Positions 8,314 to 16,600 of a stretch of DNA of 64,000 bases are shown here, one piece after another. The stretch comes from Pseudomonas sp. LS.1a (lineage in GTDB: Bacteria; Pseudomonadota; Gammaproteobacteria; Pseudomonadales; Pseudomonadaceae): assembly GCF_022533585.1 (NCBI RefSeq), contig NZ_CP092827.1:722001-786000 (forward strand), given 5' to 3'. The notes beneath the pieces are model-generated. The model did not search any database. It had not been told where the DNA came from and was given only the letters and a program-made list of their open reading frames with translations. Position 1 is the first letter of the stretch; each line of letters begins with the position of its first letter. The position numbers and the translations under genes were made by a program.

Positions 8314-9663
8314 TTAGTCCAGATTGAACTCGGCCAGCTTGCGGTAGAGCTGCTGGCGAGACAGCCCGAGGCGCCGCGCCGCCTCTGCGCGGTTGCCTGC
8401 CGTCGCAGCCAGGGCGCGGACGATCATTTCGCGCTCCAGGCGGGCAACGGCCTGTGCCATGGGGCCTTCCCAGTCGATGTCCAGGCCCGGGGTGAGCGCA
8501 GCCGCTGGCTGCAACCCGATGTGTTCGACATCGATGACCGGGCCGTGGCTGAGGATGGCCGCGCGCTCCATGGCGTTGCGCAGTTCGCGCACGTTGCCAG
8601 GCCAGGGATGGGCCAGCAGTAAGCGGGCTGCCGCCGCGCTCAAGCGCTTGGGCGAGTCGCCGCCCAGCAGGCGTAGAAAGTGTTCGGCCAGCAGCAGCAC
8701 GTCGCCCAGGCGCTCACGCAGCGGCGGCAGCCACAGGGGCACTACCTGCAGGCGGTACCACAGGTCTTCGCGGAAGCGCCCCTCTTTGACCGCGCTGGGC
8801 AGGTCCCGGTGGGTGGCCACGATGATGCGCACGTTCACCGGCTGGACGCGGTTGGCGCCCACGGGGGTGATCTCGCGTTCCTGCAGCACCCGCAGGATCT
8901 TCGCCTGCGTGGCCAGCGGCATATCGCCTATTTCGTCGAGGAACAGGGTGCCGCCATCGGCCTCACGAAAGCGCCCGGTGCGGTCATTGACGGCACCGGT
9001 GAACGCGCCTTTGACATGCCCGAACAGCTCGCTTTCCATCAGGTCGGCCGGGATCGCGGCGCAGTTCACTGCAACGAAGGGGCCGCTGGCTCTGCCGCTG
9101 TTGCGATGCAGGGCCCGCGCCACCAGTTCCTTGCCGGTGCCCGTCTCGCCGAGGATCAAGGCGGTGGCATCGGAGTTCGCGGCCAGCCCGATGCGCTTGA
9201 AGACCTGGCGCATGGCCTCGCTGCTGCTGACCAGTTCGGTGCCATCCACGGGCTCTCTTGCGGCAGGTGATGCCCCGGCCGCCTGGGGCCTGTCCGGGGT
9301 GTGGGCTGCTCGCCGCAGGGCCCGTTCGAGCGTTTCGAGCAGGGCGGCCCTGGTCACGGGCTTGGTCAGGTGGTCGAACGCGCCCAGGCTCATCGCCTCG
9401 ATGGTGTTGCCGCCGCTCGCATAGGCGGTGAGCATGATGCAGGGCACCTGCGAGATGCGCGCCGCGCGGCGCAGGAACACCAGGCCATCCTCGCCCGGCA
9501 GGCGCAGATCGACGATGGCCGCATCCACGGCCTCGGTGCGCAGTCGGTGCAGGCCTGCATCGGTGGTTTCAGCCTGCAGCACCGCATGCCCCAGGTCTTG
9601 CAGCATTTCTGCAAGGCTGTCGCGGAACGCGGCGTCATCGTCGACGATCAGGATTCGGGCCAC
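8314..9663 (-). CDS. Sigma-54-dependent response regulator (NtrC family)
   Basis: A 449-residue three-domain activator. The receiver domain (residues 1-115) starts MARILIVDDD and has the phospho-acceptor Asp in AAIVDLRLPGEDG near residue 50. The AAA+ domain (about 150-385) has Walker A GETGTGKE and the sigma-54 contact loop GAFTGA. The C-terminal Fis-type helix-turn-helix includes NRAEAARRLGLSRQQLYRKL. The GTG at 9663 is chosen as start: it has GGAG 5 bases upstream, begins exactly at the receiver domain and overlaps the kinase gene by 16 bases. Phosphorylated by the upstream kinase, it probably activates the sigma-54 operon at 8145-6172. Confidence 0.95.
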   Translation of the reverse strand: MARILIVDDDAAFRDSLAEMLQDLGHAVLQAETTDAGLHRLRTEAVDAAIVDLRLPGEDGLVFLRRAARISQVPCIMLTAYASGGNTIEAMSLGAFDHLTKPVTRAALLETLERALRRAAHTPDRPQAAGASPAAREPVDGTELVSSSEAMRQVFKRIGLAANSDATALILGETGTGKELVARALHRNSGRASGPFVAVNCAAIPADLMESELFGHVKGAFTGAVNDRTGRFREADGGTLFLDEIGDMPLATQAKILRVLQEREITPVGANRVQPVNVRIIVATHRDLPSAVKEGRFREDLWYRLQVVPLWLPPLRERLGDVLLLAEHFLRLLGGDSPKRLSAAAARLLLAHPWPGNVRELRNAMERAAILSHGPVIDVEHIGLQPAAALTPGLDIDWEGPMAQAVARLEREMIVRALAATAGNRAEAARRLGLSRQQLYRKLAEFNLD

Positions 9664-11051
9664 GGTAGCTCCATTTCTATACGCGTTCCCTTGGTCGACT
9701 TGGCGAGACCGACCCGCCCGACGTGCCCCTGCACGATCTCGCGCACCAGCGCCAGTCCCAGGCCGGTACCTCCAGCGCGGTTGGTGGCGAACGGTTCGAA
9801 CAGTGTATCGCGCAAGTCGGCCGGAATGCCGCAGCCATCGTCCGCCACCCACAGCAGCAATGCGCCACGGCGTGTGCGATGCGCACCAAGTTCGATTTCA
9901 CCGCGTTCTTCCGTGTGCGCCAGCGCATTGAGCAACAGGTTGTCAAAGACCCGCGCCATTTGTGCTGGGTCGAACAGCGCAACCTCCTTCGCGCTGGCGG
10001 TCAGCCCCGGTTCAACTGCCAGTGTGATTCGTACCCCTTTCTTTTGCGCCGCTTCGGCGTGGGCATCGCGCCGCTCCTCCAGCCATGCCTGCAGGTCAAC
10101 CGCCTGGCGCTCGGCGTGGAACGGTTGGGTCAACGCCAACAGGCTCGACACCAGCGTCTCCAGGCGTGCCGTTTGCGACAGTACCGCCTCCAGGGCGCCA
10201 GCCACACGTGCTTCGCGCCGGTCGGCCGGGGCAGCTATCGCGTTTTCCACCTTCATGCGCATCGTGCCCAAAGGGTTGCGGATTTCGTGCGCGAGCCCGG
10301 CGGAAACACGCCCCAACGTGGCCAGGCGTTCGGACTGGGCCAGTTGCTTGCGCAGATGGGCGGACTGGCGCTGCCAACGCGAAATCATCCAGCCCAGCCA
10401 TGCGCCGGAGACCACGACCAGCGCCAGCAGCAGGCTCACCGCGAGGATCAAGGTGTTGACTGTTTCTGTGGCCAAAAGCGGCACGCGCATCAGGGTCCAG
10501 GCGATCAGCTGCCGGTCAGCGGTTTCCACAGGGCATGCGGCGAAAGCCACGGCTTCGCGTAAACCCGGTCGCACGTCTGCCACGAGGCTTGCGGAATCCT
10601 GCGCGCGTTGGGCCGTGGAGGCAATGCGCTCCAACTCGGCACTCGGCGGATCGCGCTTGATTCCCGTGCCGTCGTAGGTTGGGAACGCGTAGGCCACCAC
10701 GCCCGCATCCGCTCGCCAGAAGCCGCCCTCCATGCCCGGCTGATCGCGCAGTGCCAAATCAAGCACCGCCTGCGCTGCAGCTGGGGTCATGAGAGAGGGT
10801 TGATCTTGCGCAGACGGAAGTTGCTGGCGAACGCGTGCTGCACCTGCCTGCAGCGCCTGGCAACTGGTCGAGGTGAGTTGGCGTGCCTGCGCAATCTGCG
10901 GGCCGGCGCCTTGGCGGCTGATGACCAGCAGCAGCCATCCCAGCACCAGCGCAACGGCGGCAATGGAAAGCCACAGAATCAGCAGATCACGTCGAACGGA
11001 GGGTTGCAGCGACAGGTCAGGTTTCCTTTGATGTGAGGCACCGCTGGTCAA
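9648..11051 (-). CDS. Membrane sensor histidine kinase partnered with the sigma-54 regulator
   Basis: The protein has 467 residues: a first transmembrane helix (about 24-44), an external sensor region of about 150 residues, a second helix (about 200-222), then a HisKA domain with the phospho-acceptor His in AGLAHEIRNPLGTMRMK and an HATPase domain (NLLLNALAHTEE, DDGCGIP, GGTGLGLALV). It overlaps the regulator gene by 16 bases. The start is the TTG at 11051 without a clear ribosome site; a slightly later start is possible. The external domain is not one I recognise, so the signal is unknown. Confidence 0.92.
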   Translation of the reverse strand: MTSGASHQRKPDLSLQPSVRRDLLILWLSIAAVALVLGWLLLVISRQGAGPQIAQARQLTSTSCQALQAGAARVRQQLPSAQDQPSLMTPAAAQAVLDLALRDQPGMEGGFWRADAGVVAYAFPTYDGTGIKRDPPSAELERIASTAQRAQDSASLVADVRPGLREAVAFAACPVETADRQLIAWTLMRVPLLATETVNTLILAVSLLLALVVVSGAWLGWMISRWQRQSAHLRKQLAQSERLATLGRVSAGLAHEIRNPLGTMRMKVENAIAAPADRREARVAGALEAVLSQTARLETLVSSLLALTQPFHAERQAVDLQAWLEERRDAHAEAAQKKGVRITLAVEPGLTASAKEVALFDPAQMARVFDNLLLNALAHTEERGEIELGAHRTRRGALLLWVADDGCGIPADLRDTLFEPFATNRAGGTGLGLALVREIVQGHVGRVGLAKSTKGTRIEMELPWPES

Positions 11052-11130
11052 TCGGTGGGCGTTCTGATGGCAACCTTGCCAGATGGGAAATCGCCGTGCA
11101 AGGACACGGTCAGTTGAATTAGCGGGGACT

Positions 11131-11219
11131 CTGTGGGAGCGGCTTTAGCCGCGAACACCGGCGCAGCCGGTGCCAGGCAACGCGTTGGATTCTTCGCGGC
11201 TAAAGCCGCTCCCACAGGG
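11131..11219. repeat. REPIN upstream of malate dehydrogenase
   Basis: Arms CTGTGGGAGCGGCTTTAGCC and GGCTAAAGCCGCTCCCACAG pair perfectly around the CGAACACCGGCGCAGCCGG core. It is a near-identical but inverted copy of the element at 12261-12350 on the other side of the gene. Confidence 0.9.
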
Positions 11220-11328
11220 TACGCGTACCGCTTCCATTTGCCTTTGTGTGGTCTTTTCGCCTCAGCAGGCAATACTTCTCTGTATTGCAGGCGTGTTCCT
11301 GGTGGCGCGCGCCGCTGGGAGGTGTCAC

Positions 11329-12258
11329 GTGAACAAACTGACAATCGTGGGTGCCGGCATGGTCGGCGAGGCGGCGGCGCAGATCATCGCTCGGGAAGAG
11401 TTGTGCCGTGAGCTGGTGTTGATGGATGTGCAGGGCGAGATGGCACAAGGCAAGGCGCTGGACGTGTGGCAGGCGGCAGTCGAGTCGGGGTCCGATACCC
11501 GGGTTTACGGCGGGGCCAAGGCTGAAATGCTGCAGGGCTCCGAGCTGGTGGTCATCACCGCAGGGGTGCCGCGCAAGCCTGGGCAGTCGCGGCAGGATGT
11601 ACTCAGTACCAACCTGCCCATCCTCGACGGCATCATGGCCGACATCAAACACCATGCGCCAACCGCGACGGTGCTGGTGGTGTCCAACCCGGTCGATGTG
11701 CTCACCTATCGCGCCTGGAGCCTGAGCGGGCAGGGGCGCAACAAGGTGTTCGGCCAGGCGGGTGTGCTGGATACCGCACGCATGAAGTGCTTCATCGCCG
11801 AGCAGACCGGGTTTTCCGCCCGGGATATCACGGCGCTGGTACTGGGCGGGCATGGCGACAGCATGGTGCCGCTGATGCGCTACTGCCAGATCGGTTCGGT
11901 GCCGCTGTCACACTTCCTGTCCAGTGAACAGATCGAGCAGATCGTGGAGCGCACGCGCAAGGGCGGTGGCGAGATTCTGGGGTTGAAGAAGCTGGGCAGC
12001 GCCTGCGATGCGCCGGGTGTGGCGATTGCACAGATGGTCGATGCGATCGCCAACGGGCGAAACCGCATCTTGCCGGCGGTGGCGATTCTGCAGGGCGAGT
12101 ACGGGCGCACGGATATCGCCATGGGGGTGCCCTGCCTACTGGCAGAAGAGGGGCTGGCGCGGGTAATCGAGTTGCCGCTGGATGCGCAGGAGCAGGCGAT
12201 GTTCGATCAATCGGCTGATCAGGTGGCGCGGGATATTGCTGAAATGAAGGCGCTGTAA
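11329..12258 (+). CDS. mdh: NAD-dependent malate dehydrogenase, LDH-like type
   Basis: A 309-residue soluble enzyme interconverting malate and oxaloacetate in the TCA cycle. The Rossmann motif GAGMVGEAAA is at residues 8-17, the substrate loop has TAGVPRKPGQSRQDV, VVSNPVDVLTYRA follows, and the catalytic His lies in LGGHGDSMVPL. Substrate-contacting Arg in the active-site loop (RKPGQSR) favours malate over lactate, but only assay would settle this. The start is the GTG at 11329, with GGGAGG 5-6 bases upstream; the longer frame runs into the REPIN. It stands alone between two inverted REPINs. Confidence 0.9.
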   Translation: MNKLTIVGAGMVGEAAAQIIAREELCRELVLMDVQGEMAQGKALDVWQAAVESGSDTRVYGGAKAEMLQGSELVVITAGVPRKPGQSRQDVLSTNLPILDGIMADIKHHAPTATVLVVSNPVDVLTYRAWSLSGQGRNKVFGQAGVLDTARMKCFIAEQTGFSARDITALVLGGHGDSMVPLMRYCQIGSVPLSHFLSSEQIEQIVERTRKGGGEILGLKKLGSACDAPGVAIAQMVDAIANGRNRILPAVAILQGEYGRTDIAMGVPCLLAEEGLARVIELPLDAQEQAMFDQSADQVARDIAEMKAL

Positions 12259-12260
12259 CG

Positions 12261-12350
12261 CTGTGGGAGCGGCTTTAGCCGCGAAGAATCCAGCGCGGTG
12301 CCTGGCACCGGCTGCGCCGGTGTTCGCGGCTAAAGCCGCTCCCACAGTGT
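12261..12350. repeat. REPIN downstream of malate dehydrogenase
   Basis: The element has the same arms (GGCTTTAGCC type) and the same core as the copy at 11131, in inverted orientation. It starts 2 bases after the mdh stop codon and may act as its 3' mRNA stabiliser or terminator. Confidence 0.9.
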
Positions 12351-12372
12351 CCCTGCCAACCCAGCCTGGCCC

Positions 12373-13194
12373 CTAGCGCTGATAAGCCTTGCCAAAATGC
12401 CGCTCCAGCCGCGCCTGCACCAGCTCCAGCAAGATCGACAGCACCCAGTAGATCACTGCCGCCGTGGTCAGCATCTCCAGGTACCGATAGCTCGACCGCC
12501 CGTACGACTGCGCCAGGAACATCACCTCCCACACCCCCATCACCGATATCAGCGATGAGTCCTTCAGCATCGAGATGAACTGGTTGGCGGTAGGCGGAAT
12601 GATCACCCGCATGGCCTGGGGCAGGACGATATGCCAGAAAATCTGCGGCGTGCGCATGCCCAGCGCCAGCGCTGCTTCACGTTGCCCGCGCGCGACGCCA
12701 AGAATGCCGGCCCGGAAGATTTCGCTCAGGTAGGCCCCGTAGTTCAGCGACAGGGCGATGATGCCGGCGCTGATGGCGCCCGGTACCACGCCCAGCTGCG
12801 GTAGCCCCAGGTAGATCAGCAGAATCTGGATCAGCAGCGGTGTGCCGCGGAAGAACGAGGTGTAGAAGCTGGCGACACCCACCAGCACTGCGCTGTTCGA
12901 CAACCGCGCCAGCGCGGCGGCAAAGCCGAACAGCACCGATACCACCATCGAGCACAGGCACAGGAACAGGGTCAGCGCTGCGCCTTGCAGAAAGCCGTTG
13001 GGCCCCAGCTTGAAACCGGCGAGGTTGGGAAACTTCTCCAGGATGATCGAAAACTTCAGGTCGAAGCTGAGGAAAAACGCGACGAACAGGCCGAACAGCG
13101 CCAGCCAGGTCAGCAGCAGCCGGGTGCGAAAGCCGAACAGGCCGGCGCCCGTGGGCTTGACCACGGGCTTGGGGGATGGGGGAAAGGTGCTCAT
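12373..13194 (-). CDS. Amino-acid ABC transporter permease (HisM/GlnP family)
   Basis: The permease has 273 residues, with an N-terminal helix, a periplasmic loop and about five further helices. The cytoplasmic EAA loop (EAALALGMRTPQIFWHIVLPQ) binds the ATPase. The start at 13194 overlaps the stop of the receptor gene by 4 bases (ATGA), so the two are translationally coupled; the longer frame would run inside that gene. It is a polar amino-acid uptake permease of the inner membrane. No ATPase gene follows, which is unusual for this family: it must borrow one from elsewhere. Confidence 0.92.
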   Translation of the reverse strand: MSTFPPSPKPVVKPTGAGLFGFRTRLLLTWLALFGLFVAFFLSFDLKFSIILEKFPNLAGFKLGPNGFLQGAALTLFLCLCSMVVSVLFGFAAALARLSNSAVLVGVASFYTSFFRGTPLLIQILLIYLGLPQLGVVPGAISAGIIALSLNYGAYLSEIFRAGILGVARGQREAALALGMRTPQIFWHIVLPQAMRVIIPPTANQFISMLKDSSLISVMGVWEVMFLAQSYGRSSYRYLEMLTTAAVIYWVLSILLELVQARLERHFGKAYQR

Positions 13195-14012
13195 TTGCTG
13201 ATATCGGCGCCAATCCATTTCTGCGACAGCTTGGCCAGGGTGCCATCGGCCTTCAACTCGGCAAACACCTGGCGCACCTTGGCATCCCACTCAGGGTCGC
13301 CTTTCTCGATGGCTACCGAGTTCGGCTCTTCATACAGCGGGGCGCCGGCCAGCTTGAAGCGTTTGTCCTGGTCCAGGCGCGGCTGTGCGGTCACCAGGTT
13401 GGTAAGGATGGCATCCAGGCGTACGCCGGCGCCCAGGCCCAGGTCCTGGAAGGCAACGTTGTCGGTGTCGTAAGGCGCGATCTGCACGAACTCGAAGGGG
13501 TATTCGAGCTTCTTGTCTTCGTTGCCTTCGATCACCAGGTTCTTGTTCAGGTAGCTCTCGTAGCTCGATGCACTGGTCAAACCCACCTTGCGGCCTTCCA
13601 GGTCCTTGGCGCCATGGATGCGCTCATCCTTGGCGTTGACCACGATCACCGCAGGCGATGCGTAGTACTCCACCGGGAAGTCGAACACTTCGGCGCGGGC
13701 CTTGCTCGGGGTCATCGAGCAGATGCAGATGTCGTAGCGGCCGCTCCAGCGGCCAGCGGCGATCACGTCCCACGAAGGGGTTTCCAGGCGCAGCTTGACG
13801 CCCAGCTTGTCCGCCACGGCCTTGGCCACATCCACGTCGAAACCGTCCAGCTGGTTCTGGTCATTGAGGAAGGAAAACGGCGGGTAGCTTTCCATCAGGA
13901 CGTTGACCAGTTCCTTGCGCGATTCAACCCGCTCCAGCGTGGCACCGGCAAAGGCCTGGGAAGCAGTTGCGAGCAGCACAAGGCCCGCACCGAGCACAGT
14001 AGAAAATCGCAT
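13191..14012 (-). CDS. Periplasmic amino-acid-binding protein of an ABC transporter
   Basis: A family 3 solute receptor of 273 residues. A signal peptide (MRFSTVLGAGLVLLATASQAFA) precedes a bilobed domain containing ESYPPFSFLNDQNQLDGFDV and the lobe-hinge region DICICSMT. The ATG at 14012 is chosen because AGG lies 7 bases upstream and the signal peptide begins there; earlier in-frame starts exist. It is coupled to the permease gene. It is divergent from a homocysteine methyltransferase gene across about 100 bases, so the ligand may be a sulfur amino acid such as S-methylmethionine; this is inference from context only. Confidence 0.9.
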   Translation of the reverse strand: MRFSTVLGAGLVLLATASQAFAGATLERVESRKELVNVLMESYPPFSFLNDQNQLDGFDVDVAKAVADKLGVKLRLETPSWDVIAAGRWSGRYDICICSMTPSKARAEVFDFPVEYYASPAVIVVNAKDERIHGAKDLEGRKVGLTSASSYESYLNKNLVIEGNEDKKLEYPFEFVQIAPYDTDNVAFQDLGLGAGVRLDAILTNLVTAQPRLDQDKRFKLAGAPLYEEPNSVAIEKGDPEWDAKVRQVFAELKADGTLAKLSQKWIGADISK

Positions 14013-14115
14013 GGACATACCTGAAATGTTGGCCAATTATAGGAGGCTGTATTTAATAGTTATAAGTGTCCCCCACATAGTGAATTTTATTCATAAGTAC
14101 CTTTAGAGTAGTTAT

Positions 14116-15015
14116 ATGAAACAGCGAGCAATGGTAATTCTCGACGGTGGCATGGGCCGTGAACTGCAGCGCAGCGGGGCGCCGTTCCGTCAGCCCGAGT
14201 GGTCGGCGCTGGCGCTGAGCGAGGCGCCGGAAGCGGTGGTTGGCGTGCACGCAGCGTTCATCGCTGCCGGTGCCCAGGTCATTACCAGCAACAGCTATGC
14301 GGTGGTGCCGTTTCACATCGGCGAAGAGCGTTTTGCCAAGGAAGGGCGACAACTGGCCAATATCGCCGGCCAGCTGGCGCGACATGCCGCCGATGCCGGT
14401 GCGCACCCGGTCAGGGTGGCAGGCTCGCTGCCGCCGCTGTTCGGCTCGTATCGTCCGGACCTGTTCCAGCCCGAGCGTGTCGAGGAGGTGCTGACCCCCT
14501 TGCTGCAAGGCCTGGCCCCGCATGTTGACCTGTGGCTGGCGGAAACCCAGAGCTCGGTTGCCGAGGTGCGGGCCATTCACGGCCACTTGCCGGCAGACGG
14601 CAGGCCGTTCTGGGTGTCGTTCACCTTGCAGGACGAAGAAGTCGACGAGGTGCCCCGCCTGCGTTCCGGCGAGCCGGTGGCCGATGCCATCGAAGCCGTG
14701 GTCGGCCTGGGGGTGGCGGCCGTGCTGTTCAACTGTAGCCAGCCCGAGGTCATTGGTGCTGCACTGGAGGTAGCGCGCTCGGTCATCGAGCGACACAACG
14801 CCGACATCGCCATCGGCGCCTATGCCAACGCCTTCCCGCCGCAACCGAAGGAAGCCACCGCCAACGACGGCCTGGATGAGCTGCGCGAAGACCTGGACCC
14901 GCCGGGTTACCTGGCATGGGCCAACGACTGGCGCGCGCGGGGTGCCAGCATGATCGGCGGCTGCTGTGGCATCGGCCCGGAGCATATTGCCGAGCTGAAA
15001 CGCAACCTGGCGTGA
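14116..15015 (+). CDS. Homocysteine S-methyltransferase family protein (MmuM-like)
   Basis: A 299-residue protein of the zinc-dependent homocysteine methyltransferase fold. The N-terminal ILDGGMGREL is the family start, and zinc ligands are visible as Cys in FNCSQPE and the Cys pair in GGCCGIGPEHI at the C-terminus. MmuM enzymes use S-methylmethionine to methylate homocysteine, giving two methionines. The gene is followed by a cystathionine gamma-synthase-type gene and an APC permease on the same strand, which supports a sulfur amino-acid role. The ATG at 14116 has no good ribosome site; the next ATG at 14131 is an alternative. Confidence 0.88.
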   Translation: MKQRAMVILDGGMGRELQRSGAPFRQPEWSALALSEAPEAVVGVHAAFIAAGAQVITSNSYAVVPFHIGEERFAKEGRQLANIAGQLARHAADAGAHPVRVAGSLPPLFGSYRPDLFQPERVEEVLTPLLQGLAPHVDLWLAETQSSVAEVRAIHGHLPADGRPFWVSFTLQDEEVDEVPRLRSGEPVADAIEAVVGLGVAAVLFNCSQPEVIGAALEVARSVIERHNADIAIGAYANAFPPQPKEATANDGLDELREDLDPPGYLAWANDWRARGASMIGGCCGIGPEHIAELKRNLA

Positions 15016-15185
15016 AGCCGGCAGGGTGCCGGGCGGCTTCCGCGCCTGCTCGGCATCCAGCCATTAAAAAAAACGTTACTCAGACCCGGATTCCATCGTT
15101 TTTCAGTCCCCCCGCCATGCCCCTATAGTCCGCTGAAAGCCGATGCTGAATCGGTGTACAAAACTCAGCGGTGCGGGAACCGGAT

Positions 15186-16457
15186 ATGAACAACAACGAA
15201 AAAAGCGTGGGCAATGCAGCGGTCGGTATCGGTACACGAGTGGTGTGGAGCGGGGAGCAGGTCCAGCACCCGTACAACGCTACCCAGACCCCGATCGTGG
15301 TCAGTGCCGCCTACGGCTACAACGACATCGATGCCTGGTACGACGTGGCGCAGGGCAAGTTGCCGGGCTACATCTACAGCCGCATGAGCAACCCGACAGT
15401 CGCCACGCTGGAAGCGAAGCTGTGCGAGCTGGAGCAGTCCGAGTCGGCGGTGGCATTCAGCAGCGGCATGGCTGCCATCAGTGCCGTGCTGCACACGTTC
15501 CTCTCAAGCGGCAAGCGAGTGGTATCGACCCGCGACAGTTACGGCGGCACCAACAAGATTTTCGAAGAGTTCCTGCCGCGCATGGGCGTGCAGGTCTGCC
15601 TGTGTGACACCCTCGACACCGAGGCGCTGGAGCGCGAGATCGCCGCAGGTTGCGACCTGCTGTATCTGGAAACCCCAACCAACCCCACCCTGAAGGTACT
15701 GGACATCCAGCGGCTGAGCGCTGCCGCCCGGCAGGCCGGCGCCGTGGTAGTGGCCGACAACACCTTCGCTACCCCGCTGAACCAGAACCCGCTGGCCCTG
15801 GGCGTGGACGTGGTAGTGCACAGCGCGACCAAGTTCCTCTCCGGGCACGGTGACGTGCTGGGCGGGGTGGTGTGCGGTGCCGAGTCGTTGATGGCGCAGG
15901 TACGCCACTACCGCGAGATCAACGGTGCGGCGCTGGACCCGTTTTCCGCCTACCTGATCATCCGTGGTATCAAGACCTTGGCCCTGCGCGTGCGTCAGCA
16001 GCAGGCCAGTGCCCAGGCCCTGGCGCATTACCTGACCACCGAGCCGCTGGTTGAAGCGGTCAACTACCCCGGGTTGCCCCAGCACGCGGGCCATGCGATC
16101 GCCAAGGCGCAGATGCGTGGCTTCGGCGCCATCGTCAGCTTCGTGCTCAAGGGCGGCATGCCCACCGTAGCGCGGCTGCTGCCGCGCCTGAAGTACGCCC
16201 ATCGGGCGGGCAACCTGGGCGCGGTAGAAACCATCTACGGCCCGGCGCGCACCACCAGTCATGTGGAAAACACCCTCGAAGAACGGCTGGCCCTGGGCAT
16301 TTCCGAAGGGCTGGTGCGCATTTCGGTGGGCATCGAGGACACCGAGGACCTGCTGGCAGACCTGGCACAGGCCTGTGCATCGGTGCGTCAGGAGTTGGCC
16401 GCAGCAAAGGAACTGCACGGTGACGAAGACGCCTGCCTGGCCGAAGCACAGGCCTGA
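15186..16457 (+). CDS. PLP-dependent cystathionine gamma-synthase/gamma-lyase family enzyme
   Basis: The enzyme has 423 residues and the Cys/Met metabolism PLP fold: YSRMSNPT, the SSGMAAISA phosphate-binding turn, VADNTFATP and the PLP Lys in HSATKFLSGHGD. It breaks or forms C-S bonds at the gamma carbon of cystathionine, O-acylhomoserine or a related substrate. It is not a classical methionine gamma-lyase: the position of the diagnostic active-site Cys reads SYGGTN. The start at the ATG at 15186 is preferred to a GTG five codons earlier. It lies between the methyltransferase and the permease in an apparent sulfur amino-acid operon. Confidence 0.9.
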   Translation: MNNNEKSVGNAAVGIGTRVVWSGEQVQHPYNATQTPIVVSAAYGYNDIDAWYDVAQGKLPGYIYSRMSNPTVATLEAKLCELEQSESAVAFSSGMAAISAVLHTFLSSGKRVVSTRDSYGGTNKIFEEFLPRMGVQVCLCDTLDTEALEREIAAGCDLLYLETPTNPTLKVLDIQRLSAAARQAGAVVVADNTFATPLNQNPLALGVDVVVHSATKFLSGHGDVLGGVVCGAESLMAQVRHYREINGAALDPFSAYLIIRGIKTLALRVRQQQASAQALAHYLTTEPLVEAVNYPGLPQHAGHAIAKAQMRGFGAIVSFVLKGGMPTVARLLPRLKYAHRAGNLGAVETIYGPARTTSHVENTLEERLALGISEGLVRISVGIEDTEDLLADLAQACASVRQELAAAKELHGDEDACLAEAQA

Positions 16458-16600
16458 GGCAGGCGCGTAGCACCCGCTCCTTGCGGTGGGTGCCACTTCA
16501 TGAAGTCGAACAAAAACAATATGCAAGGCAATTCGCTTCGCTCTGCCAAGACGAGGTCGTTGCAACGTCCTTGCCCGCCAACTTTCATGAGTAAACCACA

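Noticed and set aside
15186..16457. Methionine gamma-lyase
   Set aside because: The diagnostic active-site Cys position reads Gly (SYGGTN), so the cystathionine gamma-synthase/lyase family name is kept.
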